Positions 18,290 through 27,696 of a stretch of DNA of 64,000 nt are shown piece by piece. Positions within the stretch are counted from its first letter, which is position 1. Each line of letters starts with the position of its first letter. The position numbers and the translations under genes are program-made. The stretch covers positions 1,550,001 through 1,614,000 of the forward strand of contig NZ_SRRO01000001.1 in the NCBI RefSeq assembly GCF_004785795.1, read 5' to 3'. The notes beneath the pieces were generated by a model that saw only the letters and a program-made list of their open reading frames with translations, did not search any database and was not told where the DNA came from. This DNA is from Nocardioides eburneiflavus (GTDB lineage: Bacteria > Actinomycetota > Actinomycetes > Propionibacteriales > Nocardioidaceae).

Positions 18290-18577
18290 TCAGTCGGAGG
18301 ACGAGGAGGTCGAGGCTGGGGACGACGCCGCGGCCGCCGACGAGGACGTGCTCGTCGTCGTGGTGCTCGAGCTCGAGGCGGAGTCCGAGGACGACGTGCT
18401 GGAGCGGCTGTCGGTGCGGTAGAACCCCGAGCCCTTGAACACCACGCCGACGGCGTTGAACAGCTTGCGCAGCTTGCCGTCGCACTCGGGGCAGACGGTC
18501 AGCGCGTCCTCGCTGAAGCTCTGGAACTGCTCGAAGGAGTGGCCGCACTCGGTGCAGGCGTACTGGTAGGTCGGCAT
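18290..18577 (-). CDS. FmdB-family zinc ribbon protein
   Basis: 95 residues from ATG 18577. The first 45 residues are the FmdB zinc ribbon with two CxxC knuckles (CTEC, CPEC) and the MPTYQYACTECGHSFE start typical of the family. The C-terminal 40 residues are almost only Ser, Thr, Ala and Asp, a disordered tail common in actinobacterial members. Function is unknown; the family is often linked to formamidase/amidase regulation by name only. Confidence 0.88.
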   Translation of the reverse strand: MPTYQYACTECGHSFEQFQSFSEDALTVCPECDGKLRKLFNAVGVVFKGSGFYRTDSRSSTSSSDSASSSSTTTTSTSSSAAAASSPASTSSSSD

Positions 18578-18691
18578 GTGGGTCCTTTGACAGCGACGGT
18601 GGCACAGGATCGGGCGGAGATCAGCCGGGCGCGCGACGCGCTGGCACTCGGGCCCGTCGACTGCCAATGGTACGGCACAATGGGGGAGGAC

Positions 18692-21322
18692 ATGAGCGAG
18701 CCTGCACCCACCCCTGAGCCCGACACCGCCGAGCCCACGCGTGGCTCGCGGTGGCAGACCTTCAAGCGCGCACCGCGTGCGGTGCGCTGGACGGCCTGGA
18801 CCGCACTGGGCCTGGTGCTGGTCCTCCTGGTCCTCGCCGCCGCGGTGGTGGTGGTCGTCCGCCGCCCGCTGCCGCAGGTGTCGGGAGAGATCGAGGTGCC
18901 GGGCCTGTCCGCGTCGGTGGAGGTGCTGCGCGACGAGCACGGCATCGCGCAGGTCTATGCCGACACCGACGCCGACCTGATGTTCGCGCAGGGCTTCGTG
19001 CACGCGCAGGACCGCTTCTTCGAGATGGACTTCCGGCGCCACGTGACCGCCGGCCGGCTGTCCGAGATCTTCGGGCCCGACACGCTGGAGGCCGACCGCT
19101 TCGTCCGGACGATGGGGTGGCGTCGGGTTGCCGAGCGCGAGTGGGCCCTGTTGGAGCCGGCGACCCGCGACGCGCTCACGGCGTACGCCGAAGGGGTCAA
19201 CGCCTACCTCGCCGACCGCAGCCCGTCGCAGCTCGCGACGGAGTACAGCGTGCTCGGCCTCACCGGTCTCGACTACACGCCCGAGGAGTGGCAGCCGGTC
19301 GACTCGCTCGCCTGGCTGAAGGCGATGGCGTGGGACCTGCGCGGCAACATGGACGCCGAGGTCGACCGGGTGCTGCTGTCGCTCGACCACACCGAGGCAG
19401 AGATCGACGCGCTGTGGCCGTCCTACCCCTTCGACGAGCACCCGCCCATCGTGTCCGGCGGGGGCGTCGTGGACGGGGTGTTCGAGCAGAACGCGACCGG
19501 CAACGCCACCCGCAACCCGCGCCGCCCGGCGTACCCGCAGGGCGTCGTCGACGCGCTCGAGCGCGTGCAGGACCGGCTCGACGCGATGCCCGAGCTGATG
19601 GGCAAGGGACGCGGCATCGGCAGCAACTCGTGGGTCGTCGACGGGGAGCACAGCGCCACCGGGATGCCGATCCTCGCCAACGACCCGCACCTCGGCATCA
19701 GCCAGCCCGGCATCTGGGTGCAGATGGGGCTGCACTGCCGGGAGATCACGGCCGACTGCACCCTCGACACCTCGGGCTTCACCTTCTCCGGTGTCCCGGG
19801 CGTCGTGATCGGCCACAACGCCGACATCGCCTGGGGCTTCACCAACCTCGGCCCGGACGTGACCGACCTCTTCCTCGAGCAGACCGCAGGCGACGACCGC
19901 TACGTGCGCGACGGGGAGACCGAGCCGATGCAGGTGCGTACGGAGACGATCGAGGTGCGCGGCCACGACGACGTCGAGCTGCGCGTGCGCGAGACCGTCC
20001 ACGGCCCCCTGATCAGCGACGTCTCGTCGGAGTTCGCCACCGTCGGCGCCAATGCCCCCACCGACGAGCCGGGGGAGCGGGGCAGCGGGTACGCCGTCGC
20101 GCTCGCCTGGACCGCGCTCGACCCCGCGCCCACCGCCGACGCGATCCTCGCGCTGAACCGCGCCTCCGACTGGGACGAGTTCCGGGCGGCGGCCGCTGAC
20201 TTCTCCGTGCCCGCGCAGAACATGGTGTACGCCGACCGCGAGGGCCACATCGGCTACCAGTCGCCCGGCCGGATCCCGATCCGCCGGGCCGGCAACGACG
20301 GCACGATGCCGGTCGAGGGCTGGGTCAGCGCCAACGACTGGACCGGCGACTACGTCCCGTTCGACGGCCTGCCGAGCGTGCTCGACCCCGACCAGGGCTT
20401 CATCGCGACGGCCAACCAGGCCGTGATCGGCGAGGAGTACCCCTACCTGCTCACCGAGGACTGGGACTACGGCTACCGCTCGACCCGGATCCGTGAGCTG
20501 CTCGAGGCCGAGGGCGAGCTGTCAGTGGAGGAGATGTCCGAGCTGCAGCTCGACTCCGCGAACCCGATGGCCGAGACCCTCGTGCCCTACCTCCTCGACG
20601 TCGAGCGGCTGCCGTCGCCCTACTACCGCAACGCGCAGAACCTGCTCCGCGGCTGGGACTTCACCTCGCCCGCCGACAGCGCCGCGGCGGCGTACTTCAA
20701 CGTCGTGTGGCGCACCCTGCTGGAGAAGACCTTCCACGACGACCTGCGGCAGCGCACCTGGCCCGACGGAGGCGACCGGTGGTTCCGCGTGGTCGGCGAG
20801 ATGCTCACCGAGCCCGCCGGGCCGTGGTGGGACGACGCGACCACCGACGACCGGGTCGAGACCCGCGACGACATCCTCCGCGCCGCCCTCATCGACGCGC
20901 GCGACGAGATGACCCGGCGCCAGTCCCGCGACCCGAGGCTGTGGGAGTGGGGCCGGCTGCACCGGATGGACCTGCGCAACGCGACGCTCGGCGAGTCCGG
21001 GGTCGCGCCGGTAGAGCGGCTCTTCAACCGCACCGGCTGGGAGGTCGGCGGCGGCTCCTCGATCGTCGACGCCACCTCGTGGGACGCCGTCGACGGCTAC
21101 GGGGTGACCGCGGCTCCGTCGATGCGGATGGTGGTCTCGGTCGCCGAGTGGGACGACTCGCGGTGGATCAACCTCACCGGCGTGTCGGGGCACCCGGCGT
21201 CCGCGCACTACTCCGACCAGACCGAGCTGTTCGTCGACGGCCAGACCCTCCCGTGGGCCTGGTCCCGCGACGCCGTCGAGGCGGGGGCGGAGCACCGGCT
21301 GGTGCTCACGCCCGCGGAGTGA
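18692..21322 (+). CDS. Penicillin acylase family hydrolase (Ntn hydrolase, peptidase S45)
   Basis: 876 residues from ATG 18692 with SD GGGGAGGA; the upstream in-frame ATG at 18680 lacks spacing. A single N-terminal membrane anchor (about residues 36-57) is followed by an alpha-chain-like region, a spacer, and the maturation site GIGSN, where Ser311 would become the N-terminal nucleophile of the beta chain (SNSW, compare SNxW in penicillin acylases). GHNADIAWGFTN and DREGHIGYQ are further family hallmarks. It hydrolyses amide bonds of acylated amines, such as beta-lactams, N-acyl homoserine lactones or acyl amino acids; the substrate is not predictable. Exported and membrane-tethered. Confidence 0.9.
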   Translation: MSEPAPTPEPDTAEPTRGSRWQTFKRAPRAVRWTAWTALGLVLVLLVLAAAVVVVVRRPLPQVSGEIEVPGLSASVEVLRDEHGIAQVYADTDADLMFAQGFVHAQDRFFEMDFRRHVTAGRLSEIFGPDTLEADRFVRTMGWRRVAEREWALLEPATRDALTAYAEGVNAYLADRSPSQLATEYSVLGLTGLDYTPEEWQPVDSLAWLKAMAWDLRGNMDAEVDRVLLSLDHTEAEIDALWPSYPFDEHPPIVSGGGVVDGVFEQNATGNATRNPRRPAYPQGVVDALERVQDRLDAMPELMGKGRGIGSNSWVVDGEHSATGMPILANDPHLGISQPGIWVQMGLHCREITADCTLDTSGFTFSGVPGVVIGHNADIAWGFTNLGPDVTDLFLEQTAGDDRYVRDGETEPMQVRTETIEVRGHDDVELRVRETVHGPLISDVSSEFATVGANAPTDEPGERGSGYAVALAWTALDPAPTADAILALNRASDWDEFRAAAADFSVPAQNMVYADREGHIGYQSPGRIPIRRAGNDGTMPVEGWVSANDWTGDYVPFDGLPSVLDPDQGFIATANQAVIGEEYPYLLTEDWDYGYRSTRIRELLEAEGELSVEEMSELQLDSANPMAETLVPYLLDVERLPSPYYRNAQNLLRGWDFTSPADSAAAAYFNVVWRTLLEKTFHDDLRQRTWPDGGDRWFRVVGEMLTEPAGPWWDDATTDDRVETRDDILRAALIDARDEMTRRQSRDPRLWEWGRLHRMDLRNATLGESGVAPVERLFNRTGWEVGGGSSIVDATSWDAVDGYGVTAAPSMRMVVSVAEWDDSRWINLTGVSGHPASAHYSDQTELFVDGQTLPWAWSRDAVEAGAEHRLVLTPAE

Positions 21323-21348
21323 GCACCACCCGTCCCGGGAGCCACCGG

Positions 21349-21425
21349 TCCACCGGTGGTTGCCGAGGTTCTCACCCGTTGCAACGGGTGAGAACCCGAG
21401 GGATCACCGGGTGACCGGTGGTTGC
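21349..21425. terminator. Hairpin cluster between convergent genes
   Basis: GGTTCTCACCCGTT at 21367-21380 pairs perfectly with 21383-21396 (14 bp, two-base loop), flanked on both sides by ACCGGTGGTTG copies. The right side overlaps the last codons of the cyclo-ligase gene. Likely terminates both convergent transcripts. Confidence 0.6.
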
Positions 21426-22006
21426 GACAAGGGGGTGACGCCGCCCGCAGTCAGCGCGAACCCGACCCGTACGTCGTGCGGCTCCGCGGGCACGGCCACC
21501 CCGACCTCGTCGTCGAAGAGCACCACCGCGACGGGCGTGCCGGCCGGGACCCGGGGCAGCACCCGGTCGTAGCAGCCGCCGCCCTGGCCGAGGCGCTCGC
21601 CGGCTGGCGAGACACCGAGGCCCGGCACGAGGACCACGTCGGCGGTGCGGATCGCGTCGCGGCCCAGCCGCGGGCCGGTCGGCTCGTAGAGCCCACGCGA
21701 CGCCGTGGCGAGGGCGGCGGGGCCGTCGTACACCGCCCAGTCGAGGTCGAGGTCGGGCAGCACCACGGGCAGGAGCACGCGCTTGCCGGCGGCGACGAGG
21801 GCATCGAGCAGCGCGCCGGTGCCCGGCTCGCTGCCGACCGACACGTACGCCGCGACGGTGGCGGCGTCGCGGACCGGTGGCCATGCCAGGGCGACCCCCG
21901 CGACGTCGCCCGCGAACCGCGCCGCGGCGTCGAGCGGACGGCGCCTGCGCGCCGCGCGCACCTGGTCGCGGAGGGCCGTCTTGGCCGGCGAGTGTCCTGC
22001 TCCCAC
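21404..22006 (-). CDS. 5-formyltetrahydrofolate cyclo-ligase
   Basis: 200 residues from GTG 22006. The N-terminal basic helix (KTALRDQVRAARRRR) and the ATP/folate-site motifs VLVPGLGVSPAGERLGQGGGCYDR are characteristic. It converts 5-formyl-THF to 5,10-methenyl-THF using ATP. Its position divergent (22-bp gap) from the UDPGP gene is the conserved actinobacterial arrangement next to the Glp/SepX cluster. Confidence 0.92.
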   Translation of the reverse strand: MGAGHSPAKTALRDQVRAARRRRPLDAAARFAGDVAGVALAWPPVRDAATVAAYVSVGSEPGTGALLDALVAAGKRVLLPVVLPDLDLDWAVYDGPAALATASRGLYEPTGPRLGRDAIRTADVVLVPGLGVSPAGERLGQGGGCYDRVLPRVPAGTPVAVVLFDDEVGVAVPAEPHDVRVGFALTAGGVTPLSQPPVTR

Positions 22007-22028
22007 CCGAGCAGCCTACGATCGAAGC

Positions 22029-23456
22029 ATGGCAAGCAAGGGCAACCCCCAGGGTCTCGCACTCGCGCGCGAGAAGATGCGGCAGGCAGGGGTGGACGAG
22101 GTCGCGATCGACACGTTCGCGCACTACTACCGACTCCTCGAGCACGGCGAGACCGGGATGATCGCCGAGGACTCGATCGAGCCGCTCGACATGGAGTCGA
22201 TCGCCGACGTCGACGTGCCGGAGGACGTGGCCGCCGAGGCGATCCGCGCGACCGCGGTCATCAAGCTCAACGGCGGACTCGGCACGTCGATGGGCATGGA
22301 CCGCGCCAAGTCGCTGCTGTGCGTGCGCCGGGGGCTGAGCTTCCTCGACATCATCGCCCGCCAGGTGCTGCACCTGCGCACGCAGTACGACGCGCCGCTG
22401 CCGCTGATGTTCATGAACTCCTTCCGCACCTCCGCCGACACCATGGCGGCGCTGGCCCGCTACGAGGACCTCGCGGTCAAGGGGCTGCCGCTGGAGTTCC
22501 TGCAGAACAAGGAGCCCAAGCTCCTCGTCGCCGACCTGCTGCCCGCGGCGTACCCGAAGGCCCCCGACCTCGAGTGGTGCCCGCCCGGCCACGGCGACAT
22601 CTACACCGCGCTGCGCGGCACGGGCTTGCTCACGCAGCTGCTCGCGGCGGGCTACCGCTACGTCTTCGTCTCCAACTCCGACAACCTCGGCGCGGTGCCC
22701 GACGCGCGGGTGGCCGGCTGGTTCGCGCAGAGCGGCGCGCCGTTCGCGATCGAGGCGGTACGACGTACGCCGTCGGACCGCAAGGGCGGGCACTTCGCCC
22801 GGCGCAAGGCCGACGGCCGCATCGTGCTGCGCGAGTCGGCGCAGACCCTCGACGCGGACAAGGAGGCGCTGAGCGACCTCGACCGCCACCGCTACTGCTC
22901 GACCAACAACCTGTGGTTCGACATCCAGGCGATGGTCGACGCGCTCGACGCCCGCGGGGGCATCCTCGGCCTGCCGCTCATCCGCAACGTCAAGCACCTC
23001 GACCCCGCCGACAGCAGCACGCCCGAGGTCATCCAGATCGAGACCGCGATGGGCGCCGCGATCGAGGTCTTCGAGGGCGCCCGCACGATCGAGGTGGGCC
23101 GCGACCGGTTCGTCCCGGTGAAGACCACCGACGACCTGCTGGTGCTGCGTTCCGACGTCTATGACATCGGCAAGGACTTCGTGCTCGACCAGGCCGGCGA
23201 CGACGTGCCCTACGTGTCCCTCGACGGCGACTTCTACAAGCTGGTCGGCGACTTCGACAAGCGCTTCCCCGAGGGCGCGCCGTCGCTGCGCGAGGCCGAC
23301 TCGTTCACCGTCGGCGGCGACTGGACCTTCGGGCAGGGCGTCCGCGTCATCGGCGACGTCAAGCTCCAGGCGTCCGCGGCTCAGCGCATCGAGGGCGGCA
23401 CCGTGCTGAGCGAGCAGGACGCTGACAAGGACTCGGCCCAGGGCACCGATGGCTGA
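22029..23456 (+). CDS. UTP-glucose-1-phosphate uridylyltransferase, UDPGP (eukaryotic-type) family
   Basis: 475 residues. The nucleotide-binding motif KLNGGLGTSMG and the later FVSNSDNLG, NLWFD and ETAMG blocks define the UDPGP fold used by eukaryotic UGP2, unlike the shorter bacterial GalU. It makes UDP-glucose from UTP and glucose-1-phosphate for glycolipids and wall polymers. The C-terminus overlaps moeA/glp by eight bases, so the genes form one operon. The last 20 residues are charged and poorly conserved. Confidence 0.92.
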   Translation: MASKGNPQGLALAREKMRQAGVDEVAIDTFAHYYRLLEHGETGMIAEDSIEPLDMESIADVDVPEDVAAEAIRATAVIKLNGGLGTSMGMDRAKSLLCVRRGLSFLDIIARQVLHLRTQYDAPLPLMFMNSFRTSADTMAALARYEDLAVKGLPLEFLQNKEPKLLVADLLPAAYPKAPDLEWCPPGHGDIYTALRGTGLLTQLLAAGYRYVFVSNSDNLGAVPDARVAGWFAQSGAPFAIEAVRRTPSDRKGGHFARRKADGRIVLRESAQTLDADKEALSDLDRHRYCSTNNLWFDIQAMVDALDARGGILGLPLIRNVKHLDPADSSTPEVIQIETAMGAAIEVFEGARTIEVGRDRFVPVKTTDDLLVLRSDVYDIGKDFVLDQAGDDVPYVSLDGDFYKLVGDFDKRFPEGAPSLREADSFTVGGDWTFGQGVRVIGDVKLQASAAQRIEGGTVLSEQDADKDSAQGTDG

Positions 23457-24678
23457 CCTGCTGCCGGTCGACGACTACGTCGAGCGCATCCTCGCCACGG
23501 TCTCCCCGCTCCAGGCGTTCCCACAGCCCCTCATGGAGGCGCTCGGCCTCGCGCTGGCCGAGGACGTCGTGGCGCCGATCTCGCTGCCCAGCTTCGACAA
23601 CTCCGCGATGGACGGCTACGCCGTGGTCGCCGAGGACGTCGCCGCCGCCACCGCCGACGAGCCCGTGACCCTGCCGGTCGTCGGCGAGATCGGGGCCGGC
23701 CAGTCGTCGATCCTCGCGCTCTCGCCCGGCACGGCCGTCAAGATCATGACCGGCGCACCCGTGCCGGCGGGCGCGACCACGGTCGTCCCCTACGAGTGGA
23801 CCGACCGGGGTGTTGCCCGCGTCCGCATCGACCGGGCCGCGAAGCCCGGCCAGCACATCCGGCCCACCGGCGACGACATCGCCGAGGGCGACATGCTGCT
23901 CGAGGAGGGCACCGTCCTCGGCCCCCGCCACCTCGGCATGCTCGCCGCGGTCGGCCGGGCGACCGTACGCACCCGTCCGCGCCCGCGCGTCGTGGTGATC
24001 TCCACCGGGTCCGAGCTCCGCGACCCCGGCACGCCGCTGGGCCACGACTCGATCTACGACGGCAACTCCTACCTGCTGGCCGCGGCCGCCCGGGCCGCCG
24101 GCGCCATCGCCTACCGCGTCGGGATCGTGCCCGACGAGGCCCACGCCTTCACCGAGGCGCTGAGCGACCAGCTCGTCCGCGCCGACCTCGTCGTCACGAG
24201 CGGGGGAGTGAGCGAGGGCGACTTCGACGTCGTCAAGGAGTCGCTGTCGCACCACGGGTCGATGTGGTTCGGCGGGGTCGGCATGCAGCCGGGCAAGCCG
24301 CAGGGGTTCGGCACGATCGGCGAGGACGACACCCCGGTCTTCACCCTGCCGGGCAACCCGGTCTCGTCCTACGTCTCGTTCGAGATGTTCGTGCTGCCCG
24401 CGATCCGCCGGATGATGGGCAAGCTCCCCTACGTACGCCCCACCGGCCGCGCGCGGCTCACCCACGGGCTGTCCTCGCCCGAGGGCAAGGTGCAGCTGGT
24501 GCGCGGGCTCTACGAGACCGACCGCGGCGGCACCTTCGTCTCGCCGGTCGGCGGCCACGGCTCGCACCTCATCGGCGACCTCGCGACCGCCAACTGCCTC
24601 ATCGAGGTGCCGGCCGACACCACCGCGATCGCCGCCGGGGAGATGGTCGCGATCCGCAGGCTCGACGAGGAGTTCTGA
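23449..24678 (+). CDS. glp: MoeA-like protein, probable gephyrin-like division factor Glp (or molybdopterin molybdotransferase)
   Basis: 409 residues with the full MoeA fold: [11 protein letters not shown] near residue 50, [15 protein letters not shown], the MoeA/MogA domain [10 protein letters not shown], the [12 protein letters not shown] loop and [13 protein letters not shown]. In corynebacteria the MoeA paralogue encoded in this same neighbourhood (Glp) binds FtsZ and the membrane receptor GLPR/SepX and acts in division. The local order UDPGP-glp-moaC-mog-rimJ-sepX supports that role, while the adjacent moaC and mog genes allow a molybdenum-cofactor role. The sequence alone does not separate the two. 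Confidence 0.85.
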   Translation: MADLLPVDDYVERILATVSPLQAFPQPLMEALGLALAEDVVAPISLPSFDNSAMDGYAVVAEDVAAATADEPVTLPVVGEIGAGQSSILALSPGTAVKIMTGAPVPAGATTVVPYEWTDRGVARVRIDRAAKPGQHIRPTGDDIAEGDMLLEEGTVLGPRHLGMLAAVGRATVRTRPRPRVVVISTGSELRDPGTPLGHDSIYDGNSYLLAAAARAAGAIAYRVGIVPDEAHAFTEALSDQLVRADLVVTSGGVSEGDFDVVKESLSHHGSMWFGGVGMQPGKPQGFGTIGEDDTPVFTLPGNPVSSYVSFEMFVLPAIRRMMGKLPYVRPTGRARLTHGLSSPEGKVQLVRGLYETDRGGTFVSPVGGHGSHLIGDLATANCLIEVPADTTAIAAGEMVAIRRLDEEF

Positions 24679-25169
24679 TGGCCTCCCCCGACCAGGCCGG
24701 CGACGCCCGGCTCACCCACGTCGACGACACCGGCGCCGCGCGCATGGTCGACGTCGGCGACAAGCCCGTCACGGCCCGTACGGCGTCCGCCACCGGTCGC
24801 GTGCTCGTGAGCCCGACCGTGGTCGAGCTGCTGCGCGGCGAGGGCGTGCCCAAGGGCGACGCGCTCGCCGTGGCCCGGGTCGCCGGGATCATGGGGGCCA
24901 AGCAGACGCCCGCCCTGGTCCCGCTGTGCCACCCGCTCGCGATCTCGGGCGTGACGGTCGACCTCGAGGTCACCGACGACTCCGTCGACATCACCGCCAC
25001 GGTGCGCACCACCGACCGCACCGGCGTGGAGATGGAGGCGCTGACCGCCGTCTCGGTCGCCGCGCTCACCGTCGTCGACATGGTCAAGGCCGTCGACAAG
25101 GCCGCCGTGATCACCGACATCCGGGTCGAGACCAAGACCGGCGGGCGCTCAGGGGACTGGGCACGATGA
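24678..25169 (+). CDS. moaC: Cyclic pyranopterin monophosphate synthase MoaC
   Basis: 163 residues from the ATG overlapping the previous stop (TGATG). Family motifs: [32 protein letters not shown] with the conserved Cys-His, and [20 protein letters not shown]. It converts the MoaA product (3',8-cyclo-GTP) to cPMP in molybdenum-cofactor synthesis. The gene lies between glp and mog and overlaps mog by four bases. Confidence 0.94.
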   Translation: MASPDQAGDARLTHVDDTGAARMVDVGDKPVTARTASATGRVLVSPTVVELLRGEGVPKGDALAVARVAGIMGAKQTPALVPLCHPLAISGVTVDLEVTDDSVDITATVRTTDRTGVEMEALTAVSVAALTVVDMVKAVDKAAVITDIRVETKTGGRSGDWAR

Positions 25170-25642
25170 GCCTTCCCGCGGCCGTCGTCGTCGCGTCCAA
25201 CCGCGCCGCGGCAGGGACGTACGCGGACGAGACCGGCCCGCTGATCGCCGACTGGCTGCGCGGGCAGGGGTTCGACTGCGGCGAGCCGGCGGTCGTGCCC
25301 GACGGTGACCCGGTCCGCGAGGCGATCGCCGCCGCCGTGGCGGCCGGGGCGCGCCTGGTCCTCACCACCGGCGGCACGGGGCTGACGCCGACCGATCGCA
25401 CTCCCGAGGCGACCGCGGCGCTTCTCGACCGCGAGGTGCCCGGCATCGCCGAGGCGATCCGCGCCGCCGGGGTCACCAAGGGTGTGCCGACGGCGATGCT
25501 CTCGCGCGGCCTCGCCGGCCTCGTCGGGGACTGCCTCGTGGTCAACCTCCCCGGGTCCCGCGGTGGCGTGAAGGACGGCCTCGGTGTGCTCGAGCCGGTC
25601 GTGCGCCACGCCGTCGAGCAGGTCGTCGGGAGCGACCACTGA
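25166..25642 (+). CDS. mog: MogA/MoaB family molybdopterin adenylyltransferase
   Basis: 158 residues. [17 protein letters not shown] is the MPT-binding loop, and [15 protein letters not shown] is the second signature. It adenylates molybdopterin before molybdate insertion. ATGA overlap with moaC; five bases separate it from the acetyltransferase gene. Whether it is MogA or a MoaB-type paralogue cannot be decided. Confidence 0.92.
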   Translation: MSLPAAVVVASNRAAAGTYADETGPLIADWLRGQGFDCGEPAVVPDGDPVREAIAAAVAAGARLVLTTGGTGLTPTDRTPEATAALLDREVPGIAEAIRAAGVTKGVPTAMLSRGLAGLVGDCLVVNLPGSRGGVKDGLGVLEPVVRHAVEQVVGSDH

Positions 25643-25647
25643 ACGCC

Positions 25648-26259
25648 TTGTCCGGCGACGCGCCGGGCTGGCCCGCCCGCCTGGAGTCGGAGGGCGTCGT
25701 GGTCCGCGCGCTCCGGCGCGCCGACGCCGACGAGTGGCAGGCCGTGCGGGCGCGCAATCACGACTGGCTGCGCCCGTGGGACGCGACGGTCCCGCCGGGA
25801 GCAGCGCCACGTCCGTCGTCCTACAAGGTGGTCACCCGCTCGCTGCTGCAGCAGGCCCGGCAGGGCCTCTGCCTGCCGTTCGTGATCGAGGTCGAGGGAC
25901 GCTTCTCCGGCCAGGTGACGGTGAGCAACGTCGCGCGCGGGTCGGCGCAGTGGGCGTCGATCGGCTACTGGGTGTCCGCCGACGTCGCGGGGCGCGGGGT
26001 CGCGCCCCGCGCGGTGGGAATGGTGATCGACCACTGCCTCGGCCCGGTGCGGCTGCACCGTGTGGAGATCTGCGTCCGCCCCGAGAACACCAACTCGCTG
26101 CGGGTCGTGGAGAAGCTCGGCCTCGAGCAGGTCGGGTACGCCCCGCGCTTCCTGCACATCGACGGCGCGTGGCGAGACCACCGGATCTTCGCCGTCACCG
26201 CCGAGGAAGCGCCCGAAGGGGTCCTCGCGCGGCTCTCGACACACCAGTCACACCAGTAG
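25648..26259 (+). CDS. GNAT-family N-acetyltransferase, RimJ-like
   Basis: 203 residues, probably from TTG 25648. The acetyl-CoA-binding segment is atypical (ADVAGRGVAPRAV for Q/RxxGxG/A), followed by RVEICVRPENTNSLRVVEKLGL, the motif typical of RimJ/RimL proteins. RimJ-type enzymes acetylate protein N-termini, including ribosomal protein S5. It is part of the conserved glp-sepX neighbourhood, where its target is unknown. Confidence 0.88.
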   Translation: MSGDAPGWPARLESEGVVVRALRRADADEWQAVRARNHDWLRPWDATVPPGAAPRPSSYKVVTRSLLQQARQGLCLPFVIEVEGRFSGQVTVSNVARGSAQWASIGYWVSADVAGRGVAPRAVGMVIDHCLGPVRLHRVEICVRPENTNSLRVVEKLGLEQVGYAPRFLHIDGAWRDHRIFAVTAEEAPEGVLARLSTHQSHQ

Positions 26260-26319
26260 TTCTGCGACACACCACTTGACATCCGCCCCGGTTACGCTCC
26301 ACGCTCCTACGCTTCGGAC

Positions 26320-27273
26320 GTGGACCTGAGCGCTCTCATCTTCGTCGCCCTTGCCGTGGCGTGGGCCGTCTACCTGATCCCCAAGGCCCTCAAGCACCAC
26401 GACGAGGTCGTCCGCAGCCGTTCCGTCGACAAGTTCTCCCACACCATGCGGGTCCTCGCGCGCCGCGAGCCCGTCGACCGGCGCAACGCGCGCCTCGTCG
26501 TCTCGCCGATCCGCGCCTCCCGGCGCCCGCCGGTGGAGACCAAGGCCCACGTGCAGCCCGAGCAGACCAGCGCCGTCACCGAGACGGTCAGCGCGTCCGT
26601 GACCACCACCGTGACCCGCGAGGTCACCGTGCCGGTCGCCCGTACGGCGCGCCCGTCGCCCGCGGCCGAGCGTGCCGCCGCGCGTCGGGCTGCCAGGCGC
26701 CGCCGCAACGTCCTCGCCCTCGTCCTGCTGGCCAATGCCGTCGTGATCGGCCTGGCCGCGGCGTCCGTCATCACCTGGCCGTGGGTCGCGGCGCCCGTCG
26801 CGGTGCTGGTCGCCTGGCTGGTCGCCTGCCGGGTCTCCGTGCGCGCCGAGCGCCGCCAGCGCGCCGCCCGCGCCGCGATCGAGATCGGCCTGCCGCCGCT
26901 GGTCGAGGAGGAGCGCGACGACGTCACCGGCGAGCTGCCCGTCACCCCGCCCCAGCCGCGCGTCCCGGCCGTGCCCGTGGCTCCCGAGCCGTCGGAGTCC
27001 TCCCCGGCCGCCGACCTCCCGGCGGTGGTGACCGGCGAGATCCCCGTCGTCGGCGGGTGGGACATGGTGCCGACCACGCTCCCGACCTATGTCGGCAAGC
27101 CGGCAGCAGCGCGACGTACGGTCTCCACCATCGACCTCGACTCCACCGGTGTCTGGTCCAGCGGCCGCAACGACGAGGACTCCGCCCTCGCCCGCTCCGC
27201 CGAGCAGTCCGCGCGGGCCGCCCGCGAGGCCGAGGAGACCGACCGCGAGACCCGGCGCGCCAGCGGCGCCTGA
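26320..27273 (+). CDS. sepX: Cell-division membrane protein SepX / Glp receptor (GLPR)-like
   Basis: 317 residues from GTG 26320. An N-terminal TM helix (SALIFVALAVAWAVYLIPKAL) is followed by a basic cytoplasmic linker, two closely spaced TM helices (about residues 128-170) and a long acidic, Pro-rich C-terminal tail ending in an Arg/Glu-rich helix. This topology and the location behind UDPGP-glp-moaC-mog-rimJ match SepX of Streptomyces and the Glp receptor of Corynebacterium, which anchor FtsZ/Glp at the septum. Identity is inferred from topology, start motif and synteny. Confidence 0.75.
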   Translation: MDLSALIFVALAVAWAVYLIPKALKHHDEVVRSRSVDKFSHTMRVLARREPVDRRNARLVVSPIRASRRPPVETKAHVQPEQTSAVTETVSASVTTTVTREVTVPVARTARPSPAAERAAARRAARRRRNVLALVLLANAVVIGLAAASVITWPWVAAPVAVLVAWLVACRVSVRAERRQRAARAAIEIGLPPLVEEERDDVTGELPVTPPQPRVPAVPVAPEPSESSPAADLPAVVTGEIPVVGGWDMVPTTLPTYVGKPAAARRTVSTIDLDSTGVWSSGRNDEDSALARSAEQSARAAREAEETDRETRRASGA

Positions 27274-27330
27274 GTCCTCGCTCCTGTGCCGCCCGGCCTG
27301 CCCTCGGCGTGCCGCGTCTCCGCTGCCTGA

Positions 27331-27416
27331 ACTTCCACGCGCACGCGTGGAAGTCCAGGGCCGGTCGCTGGTCTCCACGCTGGGGTGCCGATGAAGTTCC
27401 ACTCGTACGGGTGGAA
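27331..27416. terminator. Two tandem hairpins between sepX and tRNA-Ala
   Basis: ACTTCCACGCG at 27331-27341 pairs with 27344-27354. About 45 bases later, TTCCAC-CGTACG-GTGGAA (27397-27416) forms a second, imperfect dyad with the same outer sequence. The shared TTCCAC/GTGGAA arms suggest a duplicated terminator or protein-binding pair. Nothing else is seen in 27274-27484. Confidence 0.55.
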
Positions 27417-27484
27417 GTCCATCTGGGGCGATTGGGTGGGCCGCAGAACGCTCGTGTATCTTGGCGTCGCGCCGTGAGGCGCAT

Positions 27485-27560
<76 letters not shown>

Positions 27561-27583
27561 CGTGTACTCGCAAGAGATCCCAG

Positions 27584-27616
27584 ACAGCCCGGACCCATCT
27601 CAGGGTCCGGGCTGTT
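27584..27616 (+). terminator. Terminator hairpin after tRNA-Ala
   Basis: ACAGCCCGGACCC at 27584-27596 pairs with GGGTCCGGGCTGT at 27603-27615; a short T-containing tail follows. Confidence 0.75.
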
Positions 27617-27696
27617 GCACATTGTCGGGGTGGGTCGAGCGGTCGTGCGTCGTCGTGAGGTGGGCTCGCCACCGCCAGACCGTGTCCCCACCACGC

